From: Negativibacillus massiliensis
GTDB taxonomy: Bacteria; Bacillota; Clostridia; Oscillospirales; Ruminococcaceae
Direction: 5' to 3'
Length of the DNA: 64,000 nt
NCBI RefSeq assembly: GCF_900148495.1
Contig: NZ_FTRU01000005.1
Coordinates: 173,738 to 237,737, forward strand
Below, piece by piece: positions 34,522 through 43,761 of the stretch. The notes beneath the pieces were generated by a model. The model had not been told where the DNA came from. It saw only the letters and a list, made by a program, of their open reading frames with translations, and ran no database searches. Each line of letters opens with the position of its first letter. The first letter of the stretch is position 1. A program made the translations under genes and the position numbers.

Positions 34522-35535
34522 ATGGTACAGGAAAAGCTACTTACAGTTAACAAGCTGCGTACAGAATTTTTCCAGAACAAAAAGACAAGTGTAACAGCGA
34601 TCAATGAGATCAGCTTTGATATTGGCAAAGGCGAAATTTTGGGCCTGGTAGGCGAATCCGGATGCGGAAAGAGCGTTACCTCCCTTTCGATTATGCGTCT
34701 TTTAAACTTTACTTCCGGTAAGGTAACCAAGGGCGAAGTAATCTTTGACGGCAAGGATCTGCAGAAACTGAGCGAAAAAGAAATGCGCGAAATCCGCGGC
34801 GGCAAGATGAGCATGATCTTCCAGGAGCCAATGAGCAGCTTGAATCCGGCAATGCGAATTGACAAACAGATGATCGAGGGCATCCGCCTGCACACCAATC
34901 TTTCCAAACAGGAAGCGCGTGAAAGAGCAGCAAAAATCCTCCAGCAGGTTGGTATCCCTGACCCAGAACGAGTACTGAAAAACTATCCGCATCAGCTTTC
35001 CGGTGGTATGAGCCAGCGTGTTATGATTGCGATGGCAATGAGCTGTAATCCACAGCTGCTGATTGCTGACGAGCCAACCACCGCTTTGGACGTTACCATT
35101 CAGGCACAGATTCTGGAACTGATGAAGAAGATTCAGCAGGAAGAGGGCATGAGCATCCTGTTGATTACCCATGACCTTGGTGTTGTTGCAGAGATGTGCA
35201 CCCGCGTTATCGTTATGTATGCTGGTGAGATTGTAGAGGAAGCTCCGGTAGAGGTTCTGTTTAACAATCCAACTCATCCATATACCGAAGGCTTGATTGC
35301 TTCGGTTCCAAAACTTGGTTCTGGCGTAAAAGTTCTGCCAAGCATCCCAGGAAGCGTTCCGGATTTGTCCATGCTGCCAAAAGGCTGCCGTTTTGCACCT
35401 CGCTGCAAATATGCAACAGAGCGCTGCCACAATGAGGAGCCAGATCTGTTTGAGGTAAGCGAGCATCAGAAATGCAGATGCTGGCTGAGAGATCCTCATG
35501 CAGGAGTTCCTCAGGAAGGAAAGGAGGAGAAATAA
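34522..35535 (+). CDS. ABC transporter ATPase, DppD type
   Basis: A 337-residue ATPase with Walker [10 protein letters not shown], signature [15 protein letters not shown], Walker [13 protein letters not shown] and the C-terminal peptide/nickel transporter extension with cysteines [19 protein letters not shown], which in some members holds an Fe-S cluster. One of two ATPases that energise the importer. Confidence 0.93.
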   Translation: MVQEKLLTVNKLRTEFFQNKKTSVTAINEISFDIGKGEILGLVGESGCGKSVTSLSIMRLLNFTSGKVTKGEVIFDGKDLQKLSEKEMREIRGGKMSMIFQEPMSSLNPAMRIDKQMIEGIRLHTNLSKQEARERAAKILQQVGIPDPERVLKNYPHQLSGGMSQRVMIAMAMSCNPQLLIADEPTTALDVTIQAQILELMKKIQQEEGMSILLITHDLGVVAEMCTRVIVMYAGEIVEEAPVEVLFNNPTHPYTEGLIASVPKLGSGVKVLPSIPGSVPDLSMLPKGCRFAPRCKYATERCHNEEPDLFEVSEHQKCRCWLRDPHAGVPQEGKEEK

Positions 35536-35537
35536 GG

Positions 35538-36503
35538 ATGGGAACAATTGTTTCGGTAAAAAATGTATCCAAGATTTTTCCAGTTGGCAAAAACCTGTTT
35601 GGAAAACCAGATAAATTTGTCCATGCAGTAAATGATGTCAGCTTTGATATTCAGGAAGGCGAGACCTTCTCGGTAGTAGGCGAATCCGGCTGCGGTAAAA
35701 GTACAACCGGCCGTCTGATCGACCATCTGCTGATTCCGGACAGTGGTGAGATCTGGTTTGAGGGTAAGGACATCAGCAAGCTTTCGGAAAATGAAATGCG
35801 TCCGCTGAGAAAAGATATCCAGATGATCTTCCAGGACCCGGCAGGAAGCCTTAACCCTCGTATGCGTGTTGAGGATCTGGTAGAAGAGCCGCTGCTCATC
35901 CACACCAATCTTTCCAAAGAAGAGCGCATGAAGATCGTACACGAGCTGCTGGAAACAGTAGGCTTGAGCGCAAAACATGCAAAACGTTATCCGCATGAGT
36001 TCTCCGGTGGTCAGAAACAGCGTATCGGTATCGCAAGAGCGCTGACTGTTCGTCCAAAACTGATTATCGCTGACGAGCCGATCTCTGCGCTGGACGTTTC
36101 GATTCAGGCGCAGGTACTCAACCTTCTGCATGAGCTTCAGCAGAAATTTAACCTGACCTATATGTTCATCTCCCACGACCTGTCGGTTGTTGAGATGATC
36201 TCTGACCGCATTGCGGTTATGTATCTGGGCTTTGTTGTAGAGACAGCTCCAAAGGAAATGCTCTACAAGAATCCGTCCCATCCATATACTCAGGCGCTGC
36301 TGTCTGCAGTTCCAATTCCAGACCCAGGCCACCAGAAGGAAAGAATCATTCTGGAAGGCGATATCCCAAGCACCATCAATCTGCCAAAAGGTTGTCCTTT
36401 TGCAGCAAGATGTAAGATGTGCAAACCGGAATGTCTGGAGACAAGGCCAACCCCAAAAGAAATCGAGCCAGGACACATTGTATCCTGCCATCTGTTTAAG
36501 TAG
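35538..36503 (+). CDS. ABC transporter ATPase, DppF type
   Basis: A 321-residue ATPase with Walker [10 protein letters not shown], signature FSGGQKQRIGIARAL, Walker B LIIADEPISALD and the C-terminal CPFAARCKMCKPECLE cysteine-rich extension. Start ATG 35538 is two bases after the stop of the preceding gene, with AAGGAGGAGA upstream; an upstream in-frame start would lie inside the previous gene. Last gene of the importer operon. Confidence 0.93.
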   Translation: MGTIVSVKNVSKIFPVGKNLFGKPDKFVHAVNDVSFDIQEGETFSVVGESGCGKSTTGRLIDHLLIPDSGEIWFEGKDISKLSENEMRPLRKDIQMIFQDPAGSLNPRMRVEDLVEEPLLIHTNLSKEERMKIVHELLETVGLSAKHAKRYPHEFSGGQKQRIGIARALTVRPKLIIADEPISALDVSIQAQVLNLLHELQQKFNLTYMFISHDLSVVEMISDRIAVMYLGFVVETAPKEMLYKNPSHPYTQALLSAVPIPDPGHQKERIILEGDIPSTINLPKGCPFAARCKMCKPECLETRPTPKEIEPGHIVSCHLFK

Positions 36504-36513
36504 TCAAAATCAA

Positions 36514-36550
36514 ACCGGAGCACAGAAACTTCTGTGCTCCGGTTTTTTTA
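36514..36550 (+). terminator. Terminator of the peptide importer operon
   Basis: ACCGGAGCACAGAA...TTCTGTGCTCCGGTTTTTTT hairpin. Confidence 0.9.
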
Positions 36551-36580
36551 AATGCCAACATGAGAAAGAAGGCTGAGAAA

Positions 36581-37018
36581 ATGAATGCAGAAAATATGTG
36601 GGAAGCTTTTGCAAAGCAAAATAACCTGACAGAGCAAACTTATGAAGCGTGGGCTTTTGGTGCACAGGCAGATGAGCTGGCAGAGCTTGTCAGAAGGGGA
36701 GAAAAAACAGCAACTGCTTCTGCTTATCCTCTGTATGAATTGGGAGGAGATCCACTCCCAAAGGAGGGCGAATACAGTGTAATCTTAAACAGCAGGGAAG
36801 AAGCGGTATGCATTATCCGCACCACGAAAGTGTATGTGGCGCCGTTTTGCGAGATAACCGAGAGCCATGCATTCAAAGAAGGGGAAGGAGACAAAAGCCT
36901 TTCCTACTGGAGAAAGGTGCATGAAGAGTTTTTCAAAAACGCCCTTGAAAGAAAGGGCTTAAGCTTTGATGAGCAGATGAAGGTAGTCTGTGAGGAGTTT
37001 GAGGTTTTATATGCATAA
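36581..37018 (+). CDS. ASCH-domain protein
   Basis: A 145-residue protein of the ASCH/YqfB-like fold. AWAFGAQADELAELVRRGEKTATASAYPLYELGGDPLPKEGEYSVIL is the core with the conserved G-x-K-T-x-T and, near the end, EGEGDKSLSYWRKVHEEFF. Members are proposed RNA- or modified-nucleoside-binding proteins; some hydrolyse N4-acetylcytidine. The exact role is open. ATG 36581 is chosen over 36560 for GAAGG nine bases upstream and lack of conserved residues before it. Confidence 0.85.
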   Translation: MNAENMWEAFAKQNNLTEQTYEAWAFGAQADELAELVRRGEKTATASAYPLYELGGDPLPKEGEYSVILNSREEAVCIIRTTKVYVAPFCEITESHAFKEGEGDKSLSYWRKVHEEFFKNALERKGLSFDEQMKVVCEEFEVLYA

Positions 37019-37020
37019 GA

Positions 37021-37056
37021 AAAGAGAGGGCGAACATTCGCCCTCTCTTTTTATCT
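37021..37056. terminator. Bidirectional terminator
   Basis: AGAGAGGGCGAA-CA-TTCGCCCTCTCT stem between the convergent ASCH and M81 genes. Confidence 0.85.
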
Positions 37057-37060
37057 GATG

Positions 37061-38560
37061 TTATTTTTTAGCAACAAGATTTTCTTTTGCACTGTATGGG
37101 AAGTTATCATCCAGCGGGAAGATTGGTCTTGGAACCTTGGTGTAGTTTAAGGTCTTGAGGTCTTCATTGGTGCTGCCTTTGGAGAGTGCCATAATACTTC
37201 TCTTTGCAATTGCAGAGTGGAACTCGGTGAGGTAGCCCAGTTTGCAGACAACGATATCTGCTTCGGTTGCTTCACGACCCAGGTCAGAGAAGATAACTGG
37301 TGTGGTGTAACCAACGTGTGCTTCTGCCAGAACGATATCAACACCACAGGAACGGAACAGAGCAAGGTCGCATTTTACCGAGGATTTATCCCAGTTTTCG
37401 ATGTAAGCCATAACGGTTCCGGTAGCGGTGATTGGCTGAGTGGTTGTGGTGTCAAATTTTGCACCAAAGGTGATGGTGATTTCCTGACCAACTTTACCTT
37501 TGCAGGCTCTGGTTGCTTCTGGGTCATAGATGCCGCCGTACAGAATAGGAGTCTTGAGCAGGTCGGTACGGCTGTCTTCCATCAGCAGACGCAGGAAACC
37601 GGTGCAGTCAGAGGAAGAACCAGCGGTCGGGTTGTCTCCGGAGTCGGAGAGATATACTGGGGTTTCATGACCTTCCTGAATTGCTTTGAATGCAACGTCG
37701 ATTGCTTCTTTTTCCGGATAGGTTTCAGTCTGGAAGCAGAATTCATGTCTGCGGTTCCACATCTCGTCAGCCAGACGGATTGCTTCTTTGTCAGCCAATT
37801 CCTGGCTGTCTGCAACAACATAAACAGCACAGGAGCTGTCTTCGTTGTCTGCCCATGGGAAGCCCATCAGGTAGGAAGCAGCCATAATGCCAGGCTGAGT
37901 TTCGGTGCGGCGCAGCTCGTCAATCATGCTCTTCATTGGCTCTACGGTAGTGGAGGACTGTTCGCCTGCAATCAGGATCGGAACTTTGACCCAGGCAGAA
38001 TATGGCTTGAAGCCTTCTTCCAGAGCAGCAATGGTCATGCGGGAAGCATGAACGCCGGTTTCGTAGCGGTCGGTATGTGGAGCGCATTTGTAGCCGACAA
38101 AACCATCACAGTTATTGTGCATTCTTTCGGTCATGGTGGTGTGCATGTCCAGAGAGCAGAACAGTGGAATGTCCGGGAAGATTGCTCTTAATTCTTCCAG
38201 CAGATAACCTTCTGCTTCGCCTAAGCCTTTGACGCGCATCGAGCCGTGCAGAGCCAGAGTGATGGCATCAATCGGTTTTTTTGCCTGTTCTTCTTTTGCG
38301 ATGCGGATGATTTCTGCTTTGACACCCATATAGAAATCATAGTCAACCTCACCGTTTGGAACGGCACTGGTAAAGATGGTAGGAACAACTTCATAGCCCT
38401 GCTCCATCAGCGGTTTGATAACGCCGGTGACCGGGTCGTTGTCGCGGAAGCGGTTAAAAACCTCTGCGCCGCGGATCACCTGAAAATCGTTTTTTCCGGC
38501 AACAATCGGGTTAAAAGAATTGGATTCATGCTGTAAACCAGCAACGAGTACTCGTTTCAT
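37061..38560 (-). CDS. M81 family metallopeptidase (MlrC-like)
   Basis: A 499-residue protein of the MlrC/DUF1485 family. GLQHESNSFNPIVAGKNDF at the start (with HESN), LALHGSM, CSLDMHTTMTERM and SDSGDNPTAGSSSDCT are the conserved blocks, which supply likely zinc ligands (the D-x-H of SLDMHTTM and the GDN region). Some members cleave linearised microcystin and other peptides; natural substrates in gut bacteria are unknown. It lacks a signal peptide, so it acts in the cytoplasm. It faces the peptide importer operon, which could feed it. Start ATG is preceded by GGGAGGAAACACGT on the minus strand. Confidence 0.88.
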   Translation of the reverse strand: MKRVLVAGLQHESNSFNPIVAGKNDFQVIRGAEVFNRFRDNDPVTGVIKPLMEQGYEVVPTIFTSAVPNGEVDYDFYMGVKAEIIRIAKEEQAKKPIDAITLALHGSMRVKGLGEAEGYLLEELRAIFPDIPLFCSLDMHTTMTERMHNNCDGFVGYKCAPHTDRYETGVHASRMTIAALEEGFKPYSAWVKVPILIAGEQSSTTVEPMKSMIDELRRTETQPGIMAASYLMGFPWADNEDSSCAVYVVADSQELADKEAIRLADEMWNRRHEFCFQTETYPEKEAIDVAFKAIQEGHETPVYLSDSGDNPTAGSSSDCTGFLRLLMEDSRTDLLKTPILYGGIYDPEATRACKGKVGQEITITFGAKFDTTTTQPITATGTVMAYIENWDKSSVKCDLALFRSCGVDIVLAEAHVGYTTPVIFSDLGREATEADIVVCKLGYLTEFHSAIAKRSIMALSKGSTNEDLKTLNYTKVPRPIFPLDDNFPYSAKENLVAKK

Positions 38561-38751
38561 ACGTGTTTCCTCCCAAAATAAAGTTAGCCCTCAGAGCGAA
38601 TAGGATTCCTATTTTATTTTACCATGGCAGGGAAGAGAAGACAAGAAAAACTCAATGTTCTTGTGGTATGAGTAACCGACTTTTTTTAAACGGATAAGTC
38701 GAGCATCTCAACAATAATTGTGGTATGATTTTAACAGGGGGGAAAGAAGGT

Positions 38752-39618
38752 ATGCTGAAGAAACTCAATGAAGCAATGGACTATATTGAGGAACATTTGG
38801 AGGAGGATTTTTCTCTGGACGAAGTCGCAAAATATGTTCATGTTTCCGACCTGCACCTTAGAAAAATATTCTTTGCTTTGACCAACATGAGTTTAAACGA
38901 CTATGTAAAAAACAGAAGGATGTCGAAGGCAAATCAGGAGCTTTTGCGAGGAAAATCGGTAACCGAAGTCGCATATCAATATGGGTATCAGTCGGTGGAT
39001 GGTTTTAGCAGGGCATTTAAAAAATGGAGTGGAATGCTGCCATCAGAAGCAGCAAAACTTCAAAAATGTAAAACCTTTCAAAAACTAAGTTTTGTGGTGA
39101 CAATCAAGGGAGGAAACATGATGGAGTACAAGATCATCGAAAAAGAAGCTTTTTGTTTTGCAGGGGTTAGCAAAAGGGTACCCATGCAGTTTGAAGGGGT
39201 TAATCTTGAAATCGTAAAATTGGCGCAGAGCATTACAGAACAGCAGAGAAAGGAAATGCATCGAGTTCAGAATATTGACCCACATGAAATTGTTAATGTA
39301 TCGTATGAATCCGACACAGATTTCCTTGAGGAAAAAGGTGAGCTCACACATATGATCGGTGTTTTAACGACCAGAGAGGATGTATCGGATTGTTTGGAAA
39401 AGATACCTGTTCCAGCTGGTACATGGGCAGTATTTCCGAATGAAGGGCCGTTTCCATTTACGATGCAGGATACGATGGCAAGAATCTATTCGGAATGGTT
39501 TATGACCGCAGATTATGAGTTGACAAAGCCATTTTCCTTCTCCTTTACCAAAATGGATGATGAAAGAGAAGATTATGCGTACAGTGAAATCTGGATTCCG
39601 GTAAAAAAGAGAGGATAA
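38752..39618 (+). CDS. AraC-family regulator with GyrI-like effector-binding domain
   Basis: A 288-residue regulator. Two helix-turn-helix motifs span about residues 8-107 (EDFSLDEVAKYVHVSDLHLRKIFFALTNMSLNDYVKNRRMSKANQELL and VTEVAYQYGYQSVDGFSRAFKKWSGMLPSEA). A GyrI/SOUL-like domain follows (about 125-288, EYKIIEKEAFCFAGVSKRVP...YSEIWIPVKK), which binds hydrophobic or cationic compounds. This arrangement is that of Rob/SoxS-like multidrug sensors. Start at 38752 with GGGGGGAAAGAAGG upstream. Confidence 0.9.
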   Translation: MLKKLNEAMDYIEEHLEEDFSLDEVAKYVHVSDLHLRKIFFALTNMSLNDYVKNRRMSKANQELLRGKSVTEVAYQYGYQSVDGFSRAFKKWSGMLPSEAAKLQKCKTFQKLSFVVTIKGGNMMEYKIIEKEAFCFAGVSKRVPMQFEGVNLEIVKLAQSITEQQRKEMHRVQNIDPHEIVNVSYESDTDFLEEKGELTHMIGVLTTREDVSDCLEKIPVPAGTWAVFPNEGPFPFTMQDTMARIYSEWFMTADYELTKPFSFSFTKMDDEREDYAYSEIWIPVKKRG

Positions 39619-39628
39619 GAAATGAGAA

Positions 39629-39659
39629 AAGGATGCTGACGAAAGTCAGCATCCTTTTT
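39629..39659 (+). terminator. Terminator after the AraC regulator
   Basis: AAGGATGCTGAC-GAAA-GTCAGCATCCTTTTT stem. Confidence 0.9.
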
Positions 39660-39675
39660 AATGTTTTCATGGAAA

Positions 39676-39760
39676 TTAAACGTTGAAACGGAAAAGAATG
39701 TCGCCATCAAGAGTTGCTTTGCAACTCGGCATCACATATTCTTCCCATTTGCAACGAACA
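39676..39760 (-). pseudogene. Degenerate duplicate of the ychF 3' end
   Basis: Read on the minus strand this stretch translates as LVRCKWEEYVMPSCKATLDG then DILFRFNV and a stop. The real ychF end next to it reads LVRSEGKEYVMQDGDVVLFRFNV and a stop. The copies agree at most positions except a seven-codon insertion made of the short palindrome AGTTGCTTTGCAACT. It lies immediately downstream of the ychF stop codon (39764-39766), so it is a tandem partial copy. Confidence 0.75.
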
Positions 39761-39763
39761 AGA

Positions 39764-40858
39764 TTAAACATTGAAACGGAAGAGAACAACGTCGCCATCC
39801 TGCATCACGTATTCTTTGCCTTCGGAACGAACCAGACCTTTTTCTTTAGCAGCTGCAATCGAGCCGTTTGCAATCAGATCCTCGAAGGAGATAACTTCAG
39901 CACGGATAAAGCCACGCTCAAAGTCGCTGTGGATTTTGCCGGCAGCCTGAGGAGCTTTGGTGCCGCGGGTAATGGTCCATGCACGAACTTCCGGTTTGCC
40001 TGCGGTGAGGTAGGAGATGAGACCCAGCAGATGATAGCCTGCTTTGATGAGTCTGTCCAGACCGGATTCTTCCAGGCCGATTTCTTCCAGGAACATCAGT
40101 TTGTCCTCTTTGGACATATCGGAAATTTCCTCTTCCAGTCTTGCACAGATCGGAACAACCTCGGAGTTTTCTTCCTTAGCGATTTCCAGAACCTCGTGAT
40201 AGAATGGGTTGGAATCAAGTTTGCCGTTAAAGTCGTTTTCACTCATGTTTGCAACATAGATGATCGGCTTGTTGGAGAGCAGCGGAATGTCAGCCATGAT
40301 TGCTTTTTCTTCGTCGGTAAATTCCATGCTGCGTGCAGATTTGCCCTCTTCCAGATGTGCTTTTACACGGTTTAACAGGTCAACTTCTGCCAGATATTTC
40401 TTGTCGCCTTTTGCAGCTTTGACTGCTTTGTCGATGCGGCGTTCCAGAATATCCAGGTCAGAGAAGATCAGCTCCAGATTGATAACCTCAATGTCTCTCT
40501 TTGGACCAATGCTGCCCTCAACATGGACAATCTCACCGTCTTCAAAGCAGCGGACTACATGGACAATGGCATCTACTTCACGGATGTTGGACAAAAACTT
40601 GTTGCCAAGACCTTCGCCTTTGGATGCGCCCTTTACCAGACCTGCAATGTCAACAAATTCGATAACGGCAGGGGTGATTTTGTCTGGGTCATACATTTTA
40701 GCCAGTGCATCCAGACGAGCATCTGGAACCGCAACGGTGCCGATATTTGGCTCAATGGTGCAGAATGGGTAGTTTGCAGACTGTGCACCTGCGTTGGTGA
40801 TCGCATTAAAAAGGGTGCTCTTGCCAACGTTTGGCAGACCCACAATACCTAATTTCAT
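39764..40858 (-). CDS. ychF: Redox-regulated ATPase/GTPase YchF
   Basis: A 364-residue member of the Obg-related YchF/OLA1 family, a ribosome-associated ATPase. G1 is GLPNVGKSTLFN, the switch region NYPFCTIEPNIGTV, G3 DIAGLVKGASKGEGLGN, and the specificity motif is NMSE (NxxE), which favours ATP over GTP. A coiled region (about 130-200) and the C-terminal TGS domain (LRAWTITRGTKAPQAAG...LFRFNV) follow. Complete length. A copy of its last 25 codons lies downstream. Confidence 0.96.
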   Translation of the reverse strand: MKLGIVGLPNVGKSTLFNAITNAGAQSANYPFCTIEPNIGTVAVPDARLDALAKMYDPDKITPAVIEFVDIAGLVKGASKGEGLGNKFLSNIREVDAIVHVVRCFEDGEIVHVEGSIGPKRDIEVINLELIFSDLDILERRIDKAVKAAKGDKKYLAEVDLLNRVKAHLEEGKSARSMEFTDEEKAIMADIPLLSNKPIIYVANMSENDFNGKLDSNPFYHEVLEIAKEENSEVVPICARLEEEISDMSKEDKLMFLEEIGLEESGLDRLIKAGYHLLGLISYLTAGKPEVRAWTITRGTKAPQAAGKIHSDFERGFIRAEVISFEDLIANGSIAAAKEKGLVRSEGKEYVMQDGDVVLFRFNV

Positions 40859-40874
40859 GTTGGTTCTTTCCTTT

Positions 40875-40920
40875 CTGTTAAGAAACTTCTGTTAAGAAAA
40901 CTTCTAAATTAAGAAAACTT
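40875..40920. repeat. Three tandem copies of a 15-base unit in the ychF leader
   Basis: CTGTTAAGAAACTT, CTGTTAAGAAAACTT and CTAAATTAAGAAAACTT follow one another. On the minus strand they lie in the 5' leader just before the ychF ribosome binding site (GAAAGGAAAGAACC). Confidence 0.7.
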
Positions 40921-41306
40921 TTTTATGAGAAAACAGATTTTCTTTTTGACGTTAAGTCTTATTATACCGTTATGTGTTGCTTTAGGCAAGGGGATAAAGG
41001 CTAGAATCAAAGGGTTTTTGACAATTCAAACAGCACTTTGTGGAAAAATAAGGAGGATATTTCATCTGTTTTACGAAATCTGTTTAAAAATTTTTCATCC
41101 TTTTTTTGTATGGTTTAGTATAATAAATAGTAAAGCGGGGAAATCGACAAAAAAAGAGTGCAACTCCCCGGCCGCTATGCTATAATAAAAGGAGAGAACA
41201 TGCGGCAGAATTAAAAAATGAGGAGGAAAGCGCCCGGTGGCCGTCGCTCGGGTACTTTTTAGATGGAAACACTCTCCAGACAGCGGCGGGGAAATGGAGC
41301 AAGGTT
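40921..41306. other. Intergenic region before the two-component system
   Basis: About 385 bases. Two TATAAT boxes occur on the plus strand (41119-41124 and 41181-41186), without good -35 boxes, and an AGCGGGGA...TCCCCGG inverted repeat lies between them. Weak, possibly regulated promoters for the response regulator are the likely content; no gene was seen. Confidence 0.5.
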
Positions 41307-41999
41307 ATGTCTATGGGAAAAATCCTGGTTGCAGATGATGACCAGAATATTGCTGAATTACTCAGATTGTATTTGGAAAAAGAAGGATATACAGTAGTTT
41401 TGGCTGCGGATGGCGAACAGGCAATTGAACGATTTTCGGCAGAAAATCCAGACATCGTGCTGCTGGACATCATGATGCCAAAACTGGATGGATGGCAGGT
41501 TTGCCGTGATATCCGCAAGAAATCAAACTGTCCGATTATCATGATTACCGCAAAAGGTGAGACCTTTGACAAGGTTCTGGGTCTGGAACTGGGTGCGGAC
41601 GATTATGTAGTAAAACCGTTTGAAGCAAAAGAAATTGTAGCGCGAATCAAAGCTGTTATGAGAAGAACCGGTAAATCTTCTTCCAGCAGCGACACAAAAG
41701 AAGTGTCCTATGACAAGCTGGTTGTCAATATGACAAAATATGAACTGAAGGTTGACGGCAAAGTAATCGATACACCGCCAAAGGAGCTGGAACTTTTGTA
41801 TCATCTGGCAAGCAATCCAAACAGGGTATACACCAGAGATCAGCTGCTCAACGAGGTATGGGGCTTTGAATATTACGGAGATTCCAGAACTGTGGATGTC
41901 CATGTAAAGCGTCTGCGTGAGAAACTGGAAGGAGTATCCGACAAATGGAGCCTGAAAACAGTTTGGGGTGTCGGATATAAATTTGAAGTGAAGGAATAG
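41307..41999 (+). CDS. OmpR/PhoB-family response regulator
   Basis: A 230-residue response regulator. Receiver domain with acidic pocket DDD (10-12), phosphoacceptor Asp54 in LLDIMMPKLDGW, Thr in MITAKGE and Lys in VVKPF; winged-helix DNA-binding domain from about 130 (DTPPKELELLYHLASNPNRVYTRDQLLNEVWGFEYYGDSRTVDVHVKRLREKL). It is followed by its histidine kinase. Either ATG 41307 (GGAG upstream) or 41313 (AAGG upstream) could be the start. Confidence 0.93.
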   Translation: MSMGKILVADDDQNIAELLRLYLEKEGYTVVLAADGEQAIERFSAENPDIVLLDIMMPKLDGWQVCRDIRKKSNCPIIMITAKGETFDKVLGLELGADDYVVKPFEAKEIVARIKAVMRRTGKSSSSSDTKEVSYDKLVVNMTKYELKVDGKVIDTPPKELELLYHLASNPNRVYTRDQLLNEVWGFEYYGDSRTVDVHVKRLREKLEGVSDKWSLKTVWGVGYKFEVKE

Positions 42000-42010
42000 T
42001 TTTGTTCCAT

Positions 42011-42044
42011 GCCGCTGTATCACATTTACAGCGGCATTTCTTTT
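42011..42044 (+). terminator. Hairpin between response regulator and kinase genes
   Basis: GCCGCTGTA-TCACATT-TACAGCGGC with T-rich tail; probably partial termination within the operon. Confidence 0.7.
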
Positions 42045-42088
42045 TTGGGAAACGAACTTTCAATACAAGATAAGAAAGGATGGGAAAT

Positions 42089-43567
42089 ATGCAGCGCAGT
42101 CTGTTTCGAAAATATTTTTCGGTATGTTGTTCCATCGTATTGATGAGCATTGTGGTGCTGGGAATTATCTTCATGGTGTTTGCAGCGCAGTATTTCAGAG
42201 AGGACAAGCTGGGGGCGCTCGAGAAAAATGCGGAGTATGCCGCAGAGCTTACCCAAAATCATATTGTTTCGGTTAACGGAACCTATCAGATTGTCGATTA
42301 TAACTCGTCACTTACCAGTTCCTGGGTGCCGATGGCAAAGGCGATGAACGCAGATATCTATCTGGCAAATCTCTCAGGAGATGTTTTGCTTTGTACGCAT
42401 CGTTCCAACTGCAGCCACAAGGTGTATGGAATTGATAAAGAGATTATCCAGCAGGTGGAAGAAAACGGCATCTATACCGAAGTGGGAAAGATGGGAGAAA
42501 TTTATAAGAGCTCCTATTATACGGTCGGTGTGCCAATGTATCTGACCGATGGCAGGGTAGCGGGCGTTGTGTTTGCATCCAGTTCCGCGCAGGGTCTGAC
42601 CGATTTTATGAGCGAGATCTTCAAGATGTTCCTGCTTAGTGCCCTGGTTATGATGGTAGTGACCTTTGCTCTGGTCTACATTGTGACAGGAAATCTGGTG
42701 CGTCCGCTTCAGGAAATGGTCAAAGCGACCGAGTCCTTTGCAAAAGGCGACTTTACGGTGCGGGTGCCGGTGAATGAGCGGGACGAGATCGGAAAGCTAT
42801 CAATGGCGTTTAACAACATGGCGACCAGCCTTGCCCAGCAGGAAACGGTCCGCAGATCCTTTATTGCCAATGTATCGCATGAGCTGAAGACCCCGATGAC
42901 CAGTATCGCCGGATTCATCGACGGTATTCTGGACGGAACCATTCCGCCGGAGAAGGAGCGGCATTATCTGAGCATTGTTTCCGATGAGGTTAAACGTCTT
43001 TCCAGACTGGTGCGCTCGATGCTCAACATTGCAAAGATCGAAGCAGGCGAGATGAAGCTCAAACCGACCGTATTCGACGTAAACGAAGTCGTTCTGTCCA
43101 GTATTTTTACCTTTGAACAGACCATCGATGCAAAACATCTTGAAATAAAAGGTCTGGATGCGGGTAAGATAATGGTGGAAGCGGACGAAGACCTGATTCA
43201 TCAGGTTGTTTATAACCTCTTGGAGAACGCAGTCAAGTTTGTAAACGAAGGCGGCTATATTGAGGTCAGCTATACCGTTGATCCAAAGAGAACCTATATC
43301 AACATCAAGAACTCTGGAGAGGGAATTCCGAAGGATGAAATCTCCAAAGTATTTGACCGATTCTATAAGACTGATCGCTCCAGAAGCATTGATAAGACCG
43401 GTGTGGGTCTGGGACTGCATATTGTTCGCTCGATTGTAAACCTGCATCAGGGCGAAGTAATTGTCCGCAGTGTAGAGGGAGAATACTGCGAATTCAGTTT
43501 CTCGGTAGCAACTGCACCAAAAGCACTCTCCAAACAGGCAAAACCAATCTCTGCACGAGAAGTGTAA
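42089..43567 (+). CDS. Sensor histidine kinase
   Basis: A 492-residue two-transmembrane kinase. The first helix is at about 10-32; the extracytoplasmic sensor domain (about 33-180) has a CTHRSNCSH segment that could bind metal or form a disulfide. A second helix (about 185-208), HAMP (about 209-260), HisKA with His264 in NVSHELKTPMTS, and HATPase with NLLENAVKF, GEGIPKDE and GVGLGLHIV follow. ATG 42089 is preferred (GAAAGGA eight bases upstream). With the response regulator upstream and an HtrA protease downstream it resembles the CssRS-HtrA secretion-stress arrangement of Bacillus, an inference by gene order. Confidence 0.93.
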   Translation: MQRSLFRKYFSVCCSIVLMSIVVLGIIFMVFAAQYFREDKLGALEKNAEYAAELTQNHIVSVNGTYQIVDYNSSLTSSWVPMAKAMNADIYLANLSGDVLLCTHRSNCSHKVYGIDKEIIQQVEENGIYTEVGKMGEIYKSSYYTVGVPMYLTDGRVAGVVFASSSAQGLTDFMSEIFKMFLLSALVMMVVTFALVYIVTGNLVRPLQEMVKATESFAKGDFTVRVPVNERDEIGKLSMAFNNMATSLAQQETVRRSFIANVSHELKTPMTSIAGFIDGILDGTIPPEKERHYLSIVSDEVKRLSRLVRSMLNIAKIEAGEMKLKPTVFDVNEVVLSSIFTFEQTIDAKHLEIKGLDAGKIMVEADEDLIHQVVYNLLENAVKFVNEGGYIEVSYTVDPKRTYINIKNSGEGIPKDEISKVFDRFYKTDRSRSIDKTGVGLGLHIVRSIVNLHQGEVIVRSVEGEYCEFSFSVATAPKALSKQAKPISAREV

Positions 43568-43761
43568 AAAACGATCTTTTTCTACATTCGAAAAATAGTG
43601 AAAAAAAGTTCATTATTTGGGTAGAAAAAAGTATGAAACAGTTTAAGAGTTGTTTTATTTATCGTAATAATTTGCCATTATAATATGGGAGTAATCAAAA
43701 AACAACAGTGATCCGCAATGAGGTGTTAAAACAGGCGTTGGGATACAGGGAGGTTTTCAAT

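Noticed and set aside
40875..40920. Possible CRISPR-like repeats
   Set aside because: Only three 15-base units without spacers; a simple tandem repeat in an AT-rich leader.
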